DNA of 64,000 nt, taken from NCBI RefSeq assembly GCF_950295315.1, contig NC_080165.1, forward strand, positions 4,163,734-4,227,733. Direction: 5' to 3'. The DNA is from Erinaceus europaeus. Lineage: Eukaryota > Chordata > Mammalia > Eulipotyphla > Erinaceidae. Every line of letters begins with the position of its first letter. Positions within the stretch are counted from its first letter, which is position 1. The position numbers and the translations under genes were made by a program. Shown here piece by piece: positions 12,578 to 22,547 of this stretch. Below the pieces are notes generated by a model, which did not search any database, had not been told where the DNA came from, and was given only the letters and a program-made list of their open reading frames with translations.

Positions 12578-13492
12578 TTATAAGAGGTCTTTTAATACCT
12601 CTTTCAGGGCCGGCTTGGTGATAGTTGCCTCCTTTAACTGTTGTTTGTCTAAGAAGGTTTTGATCCCTCCATCTAGCTTGAATGAAAGTCTAGCAGGATA
12701 TATAATCCTTGGTTGAAACCCTTTTTCATTCAGGGCTCGATAGATATCTTGCCACTCCCTTCTGGCTTTTAGAGTTTGAGTTGAAAAATCTGCAGAAAGT
12801 CTTATGGGTTTTCCCCTGTATGTGACTTTTTGTTTCTCTCTTGCAGCCTTTAGGATCCTTTCTTTATCCTTACTTCTTCTCATTGTGACTATGATGTGTC
12901 TTGGTGTTTTCAGGTCTGGGTTGATTCTGTTTGGTACTCTCTGGGCCTCTTGCACCTTGATATCCTTTCTGTTATTCAGGTCTGGGAAATTTTCTTGTAT
13001 TATTTCCTCTAGGATGTTTGCTTCCCCTTCCTCTCTTTCTTCCTCTGGCAGGCCAATTATACGAATGTTACTTCTTTTGAGATCATCCCATATGTCTCTG
13101 TTGTTGTTTTCAGTGTCTCTCAATCTCTTTTTAAGCTCTTTCACCTCTTTCTTAGTTTTCTCTAACTCATCCTCTGTCTGACTAATTCTGTTTTCTGCTT
13201 CTGTTAGTCTGCTTTCCCTTGCCTCAGCTTCTTTCTTCATTACAGCTATTTCAGCTTTCAGTTCTCTAATTGTCTCAAGATAATCAGTATTTTCCTTGGG
13301 GGTCTCAACTGTTGTTTCCCTAATACTGCCATTTCTTTCCTCCAATGTTGTTTTCATTTCTGTGATTAATAAGTTTATTATTGCTTGCATACTTTTCTTA
13401 TCTATGGTTACTTCTGACTGATTTGTGGTTTCTTCTGGGCTCTTGTCTTCATTCATTGGGGTAGCAGTTTTATTTGTTTTTAATCTACCCAT
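12578..13492 (-). CDS. L1 ORF1: L1 ORF1 RNA-binding chaperone
   Basis: Encodes 304 residues starting MGRLKTNK, somewhat shorter than human ORF1p (338). Residues ~70-125 are rich in E/K/L heptads (EIAVMKKEAEARESRL...), the coiled coil that makes the trimer. An RRM-like domain follows with the RSNIRIIGLPEEE motif, then a basic C-terminal domain with TPRHIIVTMRRSKDKERIL. The family protein coats L1 RNA and acts as a nucleic-acid chaperone in the L1 particle. It lies 60 bp upstream of the ORF2 ATG on the same strand. It is uninterrupted. The region just before the ATG is A-rich on the coding strand. Confidence 0.95.
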   Translation of the reverse strand: MGRLKTNKTATPMNEDKSPEETTNQSEVTIDKKSMQAIINLLITEMKTTLEERNGSIRETTVETPKENTDYLETIRELKAEIAVMKKEAEARESRLTEAENRISQTEDELEKTKKEVKELKKRLRDTENNNRDIWDDLKRSNIRIIGLPEEEREEGEANILEEIIQENFPDLNNRKDIKVQEAQRVPNRINPDLKTPRHIIVTMRRSKDKERILKAAREKQKVTYRGKPIRLSADFSTQTLKARREWQDIYRALNEKGFQPRIIYPARLSFKLDGGIKTFLDKQQLKEATITKPALKEVLKDLL

Positions 13493-15060
13493 TTTTTTTT
13501 AATTTATGTGTTTCTCTCTTTTTTTTTTTTAATGTTCTGTTGTTCCTCAGTTGTTGTGTTTTGAGCACAAGTAACACTGTACTAAATACCTTTATGACAA
13601 TTGCACTCACCAACCTCCGGAATAACCGTAGCAACTGAAGTAAGTATTGAAGGAGTTTAATCGTTACCAGTTAGCCAAACAATTTCTCCAGTCCGTGAAA
13701 AAATAGTAACCAAATCCCAGTGAAGAAAGAGAAAAGGAAGAGAGGATAGCAAGAATAGACAGTTATGCAAATTTACTATCCAGTGTATATTCTAAGGGTA
13801 ACAAGAGTGTAAAGGGAACTAGAGCAGAGATACACACATAGAGAGTCCACTCTGGGTCAGATTTCTTCCCCAAAGTAGTTCACAAATTCAGAAAGGCAAA
13901 GAAGAAAGAAGTGTATGACAAGATTAAAAAAAAAAAAAGAGAGAGAGAGATTGAGAGAGATAAGAGAGAGAAAAGGGAGAAGATAGGAAGAAGAGTTGTA
14001 ATTAAAGAGCAGTGCGAGGAACTTCCCAAATGTGTATCAGTGAATTAACAAAAAAAAAAAAAAACCCTGTTTGGTGGTATGGGGTATCCTGCTAGTAGCT
14101 GGTCCCAGGCACTGCTTATGGGGGGAGGGGGGGCGGCGGGAAGGATGTATGCTTGAAAATTAAAAGGAAGAAAAAAGAATTTTTTCCCCCAACTCTAATT
14201 CTTAACCCAAATTAAGTTATAGAAACATCCTTGGTATGACCGTTATGGCCCCTTATTGGATGGCCTGCTAAAGGCAGAAAATCCTATTGTTTACATGAGA
14301 TGTGTCCGGAGCTCAAAGGCTGGCCGCTTCTGCTTCTCCGGGCGCCATTTTCCGGGAAACACCCCCTCCAGACTTTTTTAAAGGATTTCTCAAAAATGAA
14401 AACTAGCTCCAAGTCCTTTGATCCAATGAGAGCTATACTCAAGAAGTCTTTGGATCCACCCTCAGGGTCACGGTGGACCCTGGCAACTCCCAAGAGGCAG
14501 CCCCCGAGCTAAAGTGCTCTCTCCGGGTCCTCTGCCCGCCGCGCTCTGCAACCGGCGGAGGAGCCGCCTTCCCGGGAGGGCGGAGGACAATGCCCGGCGC
14601 ACTCGCCTTGCCAGACTTTTTTAAAGGATTTCTCAAAAATGAAAACTAGCTCCAAGTCCTTTGATCCAATGAGAGCTATACTCAAGAAGTCTTTGGATCC
14701 ACCCTCAGGGTCACGGTGGACCCTGGCAACTCCCAAGAGGCAGCCCCCGAGCTAAAGTGCTCTCTCCGGGTCCTCTGCCCGCCGCGCTCTGCAACCGACG
14801 GAGGAGCCGCCTTCCCGGGCGGGCGGAGGACAATGCCCGGCGCACTCGCCTTGCCTGGCGCCGGCTGGGAATTCTGGCGCCCCGCTAGTCCGTGTCACCT
14901 TTGCTCTAATTGTTAACCCAAATTAAACTGTAATAACTTCTTTGGTGCCCCCCCCCTTATTGACTGGCCTGCTAAAGGCAGAAAATCCTACCTTTGCCGA
15001 CGATGCTATCAGAGCACTCGCTGTTAGTGACTTCTCAGGCCGTCGCCATATTACCTCCCC
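13493..15060 (-). promoter_or_regulatory. L1 5'UTR / promoter region
   Basis: About 1.57 kb upstream of ORF1. The distal 800 bases are GC-rich with many CpG sites and contain two 242-bp tandem units (separate entry). The first bases carry an ATGGCG YY1-like motif. The ORF1-proximal half is AT-rich, with A-runs and (GA)n near 13930-13980. The layout suggests an internal Pol II promoter; this is inference from L1 biology. Confidence 0.8.
14369..14852 (-). repeat. Two tandem 242-bp units in the L1 5'UTR
   Basis: Unit boundaries 14369-14610 and 14611-14852. The two share almost every base. Differences include an A/G at the CpG-rich GGCGGAGGAG block and an A/C at the CCCGGG[A/C]GGGC block. The arrangement resembles the monomer arrays of rodent L1 promoters. 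Confidence 0.92.
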
Positions 15061-15077
15061 CCCTGATCCAGCTTTCT

Positions 15078-15809
15078 GACTCTATTCTCAACCCTGACAC
15101 CATCTTCCCGGACAATTGTTAGTCTGTCTGCATGTTAGCTGTCATGCTCAGGCAAAAATTACTAAAGTCATGGGCCCCTTGTAATATACACAGAATATAC
15201 TTCCTAGCTTCTTCCCACGTAAAGACTCCTAATTTCATCTGCTTTATTCCTATCTTCGGCTTCCTGTTTATTAAACAGTTTGTCGTGCTTTATATCTTAC
15301 TGCCTATCAGCCACTAAGATGACACCAACTTGACTTTCCTGGGCAGTTGACCCCACCAATGTGTCCTGGAACCCACCTCCCCAGAGCCCTACCCCACTAG
15401 GAAAAGAGAGAGACAGACTGGGGGTGTGGATTGACCTGCCAACACCCATGTCCAGTGGAGAAGCAATTTCAGAAGCCAGAACTCCCACCTTCTGCTCCCC
15501 ATAATGATCCTGGGTCTATACTACTAGAGGGATAAAGAATAGGGAAGCTTTTTCTTCTTTTTTTTAATTCTTTATTTATTTGTTGGATAGAAAGTCAGAA
15601 ATTGAGGGGGAGAGATAGAGAGGGAGAGAAACAGAGAGATACCTACAACACTGCTTCACCACTCACAAAGCTTTACACCCTGCAGGTGGGGACCGGGAGC
15701 TCGAACCTGGGTCCTTGTGTGTTGTAACATGTGCACTCAACCAAGTGAGCCACCACCCAGCCCCAATAGGGAAGCTTCTAGTGGAAGAGATGGAACACGA
15801 ACTCTAGTG
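15078..15809 (+). mobile_element. Older L1 3'-end fragment, first part (interrupted)
   Basis: It shares TGTCCTGGAACCCACC, GAGAGAGACAGACTGGG and CCAACACCCATGTCCAG with the other L1 tails in sense orientation. It is the target of the full-length L1 (left end), a type B SINE (15551-15764) and an LTR-like insert (15816-16560). Its last part resumes at 16561-16634 with GGGAACTGTGTAGAATTGTA and an A/T-rich end. Confidence 0.8.
15551..15764 (-). mobile_element. SINE type B inside the L1 fragment
   Basis: A perfect 13-bp TSD, AATAGGGAAGCTT (15538-15550 and 15765-15777), brackets a type B SINE whose B-box-like site reads GGTTCGAGCTCCC on the minus strand. Confidence 0.93.
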
Positions 15810-15815
15810 GTGGGA

Positions 15816-16560
15816 TGCTGGTACTCGCTTGGGTGGCCTCATAACAGTCGTAAGCCGAACTGGACTCTTGTGTTAACTCTAGTGGCTAACAACAGGAAGA
15901 GACCAGGGGACTATTTAGTTACGAACAATCCATATATTGTACAGAAGGCAGGGTTTAAATAGCAGAAGGGAACAAAGGACATTTTTCACATGTGACAATA
16001 ATGATGGGTTTAAAGATTAGAACCCTCATGGTGAAGGATCTAAGGAATGAAAAGAATTGATAGAGGTAGAGGAGAGTTGAGGACTGATTAGTGGCTATTG
16101 GGGAAGAGAGTCAATTAACTGAAGGTATTCAGAAAAACATGTAAATTATACCAGCAAGGGAGAGGCAGACAGAGAAAAGCCTTTTGGTCAAGGCAGAATA
16201 TTTACATATGGAGTATATGTGATCAAGGAGCAAGGAAATGCAGTGTGGGCCTTACTGTTATTCTACTGACAGGGTAGGATGATGGAGTGTAGTCTGCATG
16301 TGATCATAGATGGTGAACTTATAGTGAATTTTAAGCAGGCAACCATTTGGTTTGTAACAAGGGAAGGAGTTAAGTGTTAGGGGGTGTAGGTTTTTGTCAT
16401 GCTTGGGAGATTGACAAAAGGAAACTGATTCAGGAAAACTTTTCCCTCCATTCTCGACCCCTGAAAGGGAAAGGCTGACAGGTGGGGTCTCTTTTCAAAC
16501 CTCCATCATTATGATGTGAGTTCCCCTATGTTCTTACCATGCTTTCACAGTCACCCCACA
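15816..16560. mobile_element. Solo-LTR-like insertion, unassigned family
   Basis: A 745-bp block starts TGCTGGTACTCG and ends TCACCCCACA. It is bounded by a perfect 6-bp repeat GTGGGA (15810-15815, 16561-16566), and removing it restores the L1 3'-end sequence. TG...CA ends and a 6-bp TSD fit a class II solo LTR. I see no convincing polyadenylation signal, so the orientation is open. Confidence 0.75.
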
Positions 16561-16634
16561 GTGGGAACTGTGTAGAATTGTACCTCTGTTATTTTACAAT
16601 ATTGTTAATTATTATTAAATCGCTAATTAAAAAC

Positions 16635-17798
16635 AAAGAGGGAGAGAGAGAGAGAAGCTCTGCTGTGCAGCCTCTACTGAGTGCTTCCCTCCAAACATGG
16701 GTCTGGAGTCCTTAGCAAGACCAAAATATTTATAAGGCTCTGTCTTGGATCAGTTAAATGTAAGTTAATCAAGCTATGTGGCCATTCACGGGAAGTAGTG
16801 AGTACAGACTCCAAACCGTAAACTTCAGCCAGTTTCTTCTTAATTCTTAATCCCAGATAGTCCAGCTCAGTTCTTTTTTTCTTCAGAAAGCAAGCACAAA
16901 GTTGCAACAACAACAACAAATCACATTTTTGAGACATATCTGAGGGAAAATTAATCTATATTATGGTTACAATCCATGATCTTTCTACTAAAAGGAGGTG
17001 GAAAAATATTCACGAATTTTATGAGAGAATCACATGGAAAATCTGAGGTCTAGAAAGGCTGAGTGGCAGCTGACTAGTGTTGATGAGGGTCCCATTAGAA
17101 ATCTGCTAAATCCCAACCATATGTCTTTCCTTTAAGCTTCCCATGAAGCAAATATGAAAGTTTACCATGACATTAAGCATCCTCTTGGTTTTATACTCTA
17201 TGATTTCAGGGGACTGGATACTTTTAAATGCATGTAAAATTTTCAAAGCCCATTCCTTACTAAAATTTACTCCAGTCAGTGAATAATGAGGATTGAGACA
17301 GTCCATATCAGTTTTCCAGCCTCTCTTGATAGGGAAATGTGTGCGGTCCATGTCTGAGCCAGAGCTCCACAGGGGAGGCCTTTAGCAGCAGAGGCTGTAG
17401 TGTCTTTCCCTCTCTGTGACTCTGTCTCACATTTTCTCTTTGACTATTTGAGTGAAAAGGCTGCACAAAGCAGCAGAATAGTGCATGCAGATAGCCCTGG
17501 CTCCACAAAAAATGGGAAAGAAAAGAAAAAAGAAGAAAAAAGCTTTTACCCACATATAATTTGTATTCACCTTATATTATAAATTGACTTCATAGCCCTA
17601 AACTAGGATTAATTAATAAAAACTCCTAAATTTGTGAATATCTTACAGAATGATTTTAATTTTTATTTATTTATTTTTAATCTCTATTTATTGATAGAGA
17701 TAGAGAAAAACTGTTACACACATATTACAGTTTTATAAGTCACTATTTAATCAATATCAGAGGGGAAAATAAGTTGAATGTCACAAACTTTTAAAAAT
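16635..17798. other. Mostly unique DNA
   Basis: A short GA run at 16640-16655 and a small A/T-rich SINE-like scrap at about 17650-17715 are the only repeats seen. No gene recognised. Confidence 0.45.
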
Positions 17799-18077
17799 AT
17801 ATTTATTTATTTATTCCCTTTTGTTGCCCTTGTTGTTTTATTGTTGTAGTTATTACTGTTGTTATTATTGATGTCATCATTGTTGAATAGGACAGGGAGA
17901 AATGGAGAGAGGAGGTGAAGACAGAGTGGGAGAAAAATAGACACCTGCAGACCTACTTCACCATCTGTGAAGTGATTCCCCTGCAAGTGGAGAGCCAAGG
18001 CTCAAACCTGGGTCCTTACTCCGGTCCTTGCACTTTGCGCCACCTGCGCTTAACTCACTATGCTACTGCTTGACTCC
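17799..18077 (-). mobile_element. SINE type A
   Basis: Full tRNA-like head and body on the minus strand, with flanking near-identical copies of TGTCACAAACTTTTAA (before) and TGTCGCAAACTTTTTAA (after). Confidence 0.9.
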
Positions 18078-18834
18078 CTGTCGCAAACTTTTTAATGCAT
18101 AGGCCCCCGTTTTAAGTATATAGTCCTTCAACCTAAGCACTTAAGGTTTCAAATTTCACTAACCTGCTTAAATTTTTACACTAGGTTTAAATTGCTAATG
18201 TTTTTCCAATAAAATATAATCTTAGACCAAAGAGACCAGAAGCAATTGGCCGTGTCAGTATATAAGATACATTTATTTGTCCATAGCATTAGATAACATA
18301 AATCATGGTGAGGTCTTATATGGTACAGTAAGTCTTAACCATGGGATTTTCAAAGAAAACCAAATTCCCAAATGACTCAGTTATAGCAATAACTATCTAT
18401 TGCCTTCTTAAATTCTAAGACAGCAAAGAACCTTCCTCATTATCTATAAAACCCATGTTCTCCCACTCCTGGAAGCTCTGGGGCTTTGCTCATGTTCCTC
18501 TTGGTCCATATCATTTGATCCTGCATCTCCAGATCTCAGCCAAATCAAGACAACCAGAGCCACCTTGACCTGTCTCACTTTGCATGGTGTCCAGAGACAC
18601 CAGGCCTGGGATGTCTACCCTCCAGGTTCAGTGCTCTGGTGAGTCTCACAGGACTCCTAATAGGACTCCTTAGCTCTGTTGCAGGTGGTACAGTTCCTTA
18701 CAAAGCCACAGAACCAAGATATAGACCAGGGCCCATGGGATAGGGCCCGTGCACACATGTACACATCAGTTAGGGGAAATATATACCTGAAGGAAAGTGA
18801 GCATGAGTGCAGCAATCAAGTAGTAATAACTCAA
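18078..18834. other. Unassigned DNA, possibly upstream part of an old L1
   Basis: No gene recognised. It runs directly into the L1-related segment at 18835 and may belong to it, but I have no second copy in the window to compare. Confidence 0.35.
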
Positions 18835-19098
18835 GTACTTAATCAAATAGTCTATACTTAGACCTAAATACCCTCCTCACTTGCTTCCTATTTCACTTCC
18901 CTCAATCATTGTAAGCCCAGCAACATCAGATAAAGTCAGGACTACAAAAGCTGAATAAGGTCAAGAGAGTGGCACACTTTGGTGATGACCTTTTAGGGAC
19001 ACTTCTCAGGGAGTCCTGGGATTCCCACATAGACACGATGGGCCTAGACCTCTAACAGATCCCTTTCTCCACCATCACCGGTCATCTCCATCAGAAAC
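18835..19098 (+). mobile_element. Old L1 3' region, left part (continues at 20745)
   Basis: It matches 57297-57570 in the same orientation (for example AAGTCCTCAATCACT / CCCTCAATCATT and CAGATAAAGT blocks). It resumes at 20745-21665 after the inverted-LTR insertion, and joins there as CCATCAGAAAC-AACATCATAA, mirrored at 57567 (CCATCAGGAACATCATAA). Confidence 0.7.
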
Positions 19099-19443
19099 TG
19101 TTGCTGAGGAATTTTTCTGATGCAGTCTCTGCTCCCAGGTTTTACCACACCCCGCGAAATCCTAGCAGTGCCCCCTTCAACCAATCCTGACCCCACACGT
19201 CACCCCTGGTTGTTGCCCAATAAAAAGCCCCCTCACCCCCCCTCTCTGGGCTCTCAGCTCCCCCTCTCTCAGATCTCGCTCCCTTCTCTCGCTCCGTGGT
19301 CAGGTAGTGGGGACGGCCATTGTTGGCTGACTCCACGTGGACTGAGCCACCCTCCCATCCTATAAGAAAGATTTGTGTACCCCTTTGCTCCGGACATCCA
19401 CTCTCTTCTCTGTGGTGCAGCCCGACACCTGACTGCTACAACA
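19099..19443 (+). mobile_element. LTR family A, left arm of an inverted-LTR insertion
   Basis: A 345-bp LTR from TGTTGCTGAGGA to CTGCTACAACA, very similar to the solo LTR at 6738-7085. The 6-bp AGAAAC before it (19093-19098) is repeated at 20739-20744, after the right arm. A CCAAT-like block, CCCAATAAAAAGCC and a TATAAGAAAG block are visible. Confidence 0.93.
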
Positions 19444-19567
19444 TCTGGAGCCCAACGTGGGGCCACTGAGGTGGGCGGATGCCACTTACCTATGTCTGGG
19501 AGGCTTTCAGGGACCTCAGGCCGGGCCACCCAGCGGGGCGGGGGCACAGAACATGATGGGCTCCAGA
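19444..19567. mobile_element. Internal leader of the inverted-LTR insertion
   Basis: On the plus side it holds TC plus an 18-nt tRNA-Lys-type primer-binding site TGGAGCCCAACGTGGGGC (19446-19463). The rest reads as a leader on the minus strand: a primer-site remnant TGGAGCCCATCATG, then CCTGAGGTC, and a splice-donor-like CATAGGTAAGTGG. This minus-strand leader parallels the leader after the LTR at 33671-34151. The two halves share the bases GGGGC at the joint. Confidence 0.85.
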
Positions 19568-19583
19568 TGTTGTAGCGGTCAGG

Positions 19584-20408
19584 TGTCGTATGCTTTACAT
19601 TGGTTTGTTCTAGCCCTCCCCCCCCAAGAGAATTGGATCAGTCCTATTAATTTCGCGGGCCTGCTTGGCCCCGCCCCAAGGAACCCCGAGAGAGGGTTCC
19701 TGAGTCAGAGAGTTCCTGAGTTCGAGAGTTTCAGGGTTACAGAGTAAGAGAGAGTTCCAGTGTGCCAGAGTTTCAGAGGGTTCCCGAGTACGAGAGTTCG
19801 AGAGTTCCTGAGTTCCAGAGTAGAGTTCCAGAGTTCCAGAGTGACAGAGTTCCTGAGTTCCGGAGTTCAAGAGTTTCAGGGTTACAGAGTAAGAGAGAGT
19901 TCCAGTGTGCCAGAGTTTCAGAGGGTTCCCCAGTACGAGAGTTCCAGAGTGACAGAGTTCCTGAGTTCCGGAGTTCGAGAGTTTCAGGGTTACAGAGTAA
20001 GAGAGAGTTCCAGTGTGCCAGAGTTTCAGAGGGTTTCCGAGTACTAGAGTTCGAGAGTTCCTGAGTTCCAGAGTAGGGTTACTGAGTTCGAGAGTGACAG
20101 AGTTCATGAGTTCCTGAGTTCGAGAGTTTCAGGGTTTCAGAGTAAGAGAGAGTGCCAGAGAGACAGAGTTCCTGGGTTCCTGAGTTCCAGAGTAAGAGAC
20201 GGTTCCTGAGTTCGAGAGTAAGGGAGAGTGCTTGTGCCGCCGCAAAGAGACAGCGGAGTTCTGTTTGGTGATTAGTTTGTCTTACTTTATGAATCGTTGT
20301 TCCAGAATAAAGAAATACAGCTTCCCTGCCCAGCCGTTGTCTCCACGTCTCTGTTACCCGCTGTGAAGCAAGCCAGGCCAGCAAGAGCCTCCGAAAATTT
20401 TAACAACA
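19584..20408 (+). mobile_element. Nested solo LTR containing a minisatellite
   Basis: An 825-bp block starts TGTCGTATGC and ends TTTTAACAACA, with a perfect 6-bp TSD GTCAGG (19578-19583, 20409-20414). An AATAAAG signal near 20307 followed by ~100 bases to the end gives sense orientation. The upstream part is mostly minisatellite (separate entry). It is unlike families A and B. Confidence 0.9.
19690..20232. repeat. GAGTTCC/CAGAGT minisatellite within an LTR
   Basis: Short units of about 10-13 bases (GAGTTCCAGAGT and variants). A longer sub-repeat beginning GAGTTTCAGGGTTACAGAGT recurs near 19726, 19872 and 19978. Long open frames here arise only from the repeat. Confidence 0.93.
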
Positions 20409-20744
20409 GTCAGGTGTCGGGCTGCACTGCGGAGAAGAGAGTGGATGTCCGGAGCAAAGGGGTACACAAATCTTTATTATAGGATGGGGGGTGGCTCAGG
20501 CCATGTGGAGTCAGCCGACAATGGCTGTCCCCACTACCTGACCATGGGGCGAGAGAAGGGAGAGAGATCTGAGAGAGGGGGAGCTGAGAGCCCACGGGGG
20601 GGTGAGGGAGCTTTTATTGGGCGACAACCAGGGGTGACGTGTGGGGCCAGGATTGGTTGAAGGGGGCACTGCTAGGATTTCGCGGGGTGTGGTAAAACCT
20701 GGGGGCAGAGACTGCATCAGAATAATTCCTCAGCAACAAGAAAC

Positions 20745-21665
20745 AACATCATAAGCTCTCTTGTGGGCCTCTCCTGGACCTTGTCCTCAGTGTGGCACTA
20801 CAATGGTAGAAACTGCCCTACTCTCCAAGGCAGGCTGGGTCAGCACACTCTATCATTTGATGACAGGTCCTGAAATGAGTTAAGCCTAGAATGTTCCCGG
20901 TTGTGACCATGGACGCTGAGCTCAGACCTACAGAAATGCAGAAGTGATGCAGACTCCTATGCTGACTATGAACAGACATGGGTCCCAGATCAGATTGATG
21001 GGGTCTACACTTAACAGTATTTATATACTTTTCCCATATGGGGGACCTACTTTCTGACCTGATTTAGTTTTCTAGTCCTATTTCCAATTCTTACATCATC
21101 TTCCCAGACAATCCCTTTAGCCCACCTGCATGTTAGCTATTGGACTCAGGCAAAAATTAGTAAAGTCATGGGCCCCTTGGAATATACCTAAAATAGACTT
21201 CCTAGCTTCTTACAACATGAAAACTTCAAACCTCATCTGTTCTGTTCTTAACTTTAGTTTCCTAATTATTTAGCAATTTTGTTTTCTGATTTATATTTTA
21301 AATGCTTTTCAGCCAACAAGTTGCAGTTGCTACCATGATGCCAACCTGACCTTCCTGGGCAGACGACCTCACCAATTTGTCCTGGAACCCCACCTCCCCA
21401 GGACTCTACCCCACTAGGGAAAGACAGAAACAGGCTGGGGGTGTGGATCCACCTGCCAACACCCATGTCCAGCAGAGAAGCAATTACAGAAGCCAGAACT
21501 CTCACCTTCTGCACTCCATAGTGATCCTGGGTCCATACTCCCAGAAGGATAAAGAATAGAGAAGCTTCCAATGGAGGGGATGGGATATGGAACTCTGGTG
21601 GTATGAATTGTACCTCTCTTACTCTGAAATCTTGTTGATAATTATTAAATCAATAATAATTAAAA
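20745..21665 (+). mobile_element. Old L1 3' end, right part
   Basis: It continues 18835-19098 and includes the common L1 tail blocks CCAACACCCATGTCCAG and GAAGCAATTACAGAAGCCAG, ending A-rich (AATTAAAAAAAAC) near 21665. No coding capacity remains. Confidence 0.8.
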
Positions 21666-21858
21666 AAAACAGGTATCAGCATTGTGTGACTCACTTTATA
21701 GACATGCATGCCTGGCACCATTGGCATCACATGTCCATTCTGCAGCTGGACAGAACTGCCATAAGTAATTTAAAGCTAGTCACTATGAAATAAATTCCTC
21801 TTTAAATTTTTTAAATATATTTTTTTCTTTTGTTTTGAGCTTTCCAGATTTGTGATTT
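21666..21858. other. Unique DNA between L1 tail and LTR-B
   Basis: Short AT-rich stretch with nothing recognised. Confidence 0.4.
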
Positions 21859-21864
21859 GATGTC

Positions 21865-22252
21865 TGCTGGGCTAGTTTCGCAGGTGGGAGACAGACAGCC
21901 AGGGACTCATGGCTGAGCTGGGATGCAGTTCAATCTTTATTGATGGGCAGGGATGCAGTCCAGTCAATCTAAACTCTCTACACTAGAAAATACTGTCCTT
22001 TATATCTCCTGAGGTGGAAGTGTCAGATTGGAAGAGGAAATACGTAGGATAGGGGGTGGGGATAAGGAAAAAGAATGCCTATCAAGCTTACATCTAACCA
22101 GTGGGGATTAAACTAATGCCCTGTAGGCAGAGCAGGTCTCAGGTAAAGCAGTGATTATGTAAATAGACCACAGCGTTAAGTAACACAAGTGAACCTAACG
22201 TGATGACCAAAACAGAAGGGGTCTTAGAAGCAGAATTAGAATCAGACCCACA
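21865..22252 (-). mobile_element. Solo LTR, family B
   Basis: A 388-bp LTR on the minus strand: begins TGTGGGTCTGATT and ends AACTAGCCCAGCA in its own direction, with a perfect TSD GATGTC (21859-21864, 22253-22258). Its reverse complement carries CATCAATAAAG and CCATGAGTCCCTGG, shared with the LTRs at 38374, 50593 and 59793. Confidence 0.9.
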
Positions 22253-22258
22253 GATGTC

Positions 22259-22545
22259 TCTCACTGTTGTGGACTATTCTTAGGTATTGCTAGATCTATT
22301 TTATAGTGGTTTCTTTCCCTCTGACCTTCCAAATATTTATGTATTATACCTCTAGTGATGAAACCACTGTCCTGGGAATACTGTGTTCCTTATTTTTTTT
22401 CCACTTAGGTCTCTATTGACTTTAATTTTTATTCTTTCCAATCCAGTATGTGAAGCTAGTCAATGATACGTTTTATTTCTGTTACAACAGTTTATCTCTT
22501 TCTTTTTTAAATCCTTTCTTTGAATTTCTTTCTGTTGATACTGCC
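22259..22545. other. Unique AT-rich DNA
   Basis: Nothing recognised. Confidence 0.4.
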
Positions 22546-22547
22546 TT

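Larger units (their letters stand above)
7328..15060 (-). mobile_element. L1: Full-length L1 retrotransposon, both ORFs open
   Basis: A 7.73-kb antisense element. It has a 17-bp perfect TSD, CCCTGATCCAGCTTTCT, at 7311-7327 and 15061-15077, a poly(T) (poly(A) on its own strand) at about 7329-7347, a 3'UTR, ORF2, a ~60-bp spacer, ORF1 and a ~1.57-kb 5'UTR. The 5' end on its own strand starts GGGGGGAGGTAATATGGCG, a YY1-like ATGGCG motif at the place typical of L1 promoters. Both proteins are uninterrupted. It landed inside an older L1 3' end, whose remainder continues at 15078. Activity is inferred, not shown. Confidence 0.95.
19568..20738 (-). mobile_element. LTR family A, right arm (inverted), split by a nested LTR
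   Basis: Reverse-complement LTR in two pieces: 19568-19583 and 20415-20738 (with the duplicated GTCAGG at 20409-20414). It ends ...CCTCAGCAACA and is followed by AGAAAC, the partner of the TSD before the left arm. It is highly similar to the left arm by eye. Confidence 0.92.

Noticed and set aside
19610..20107. A 165-codon minus-strand frame rich in ELSNSGTQEL-type repeats
   Set aside because: It is the translation of the minisatellite inside an LTR; the repeat alone keeps the frame open.
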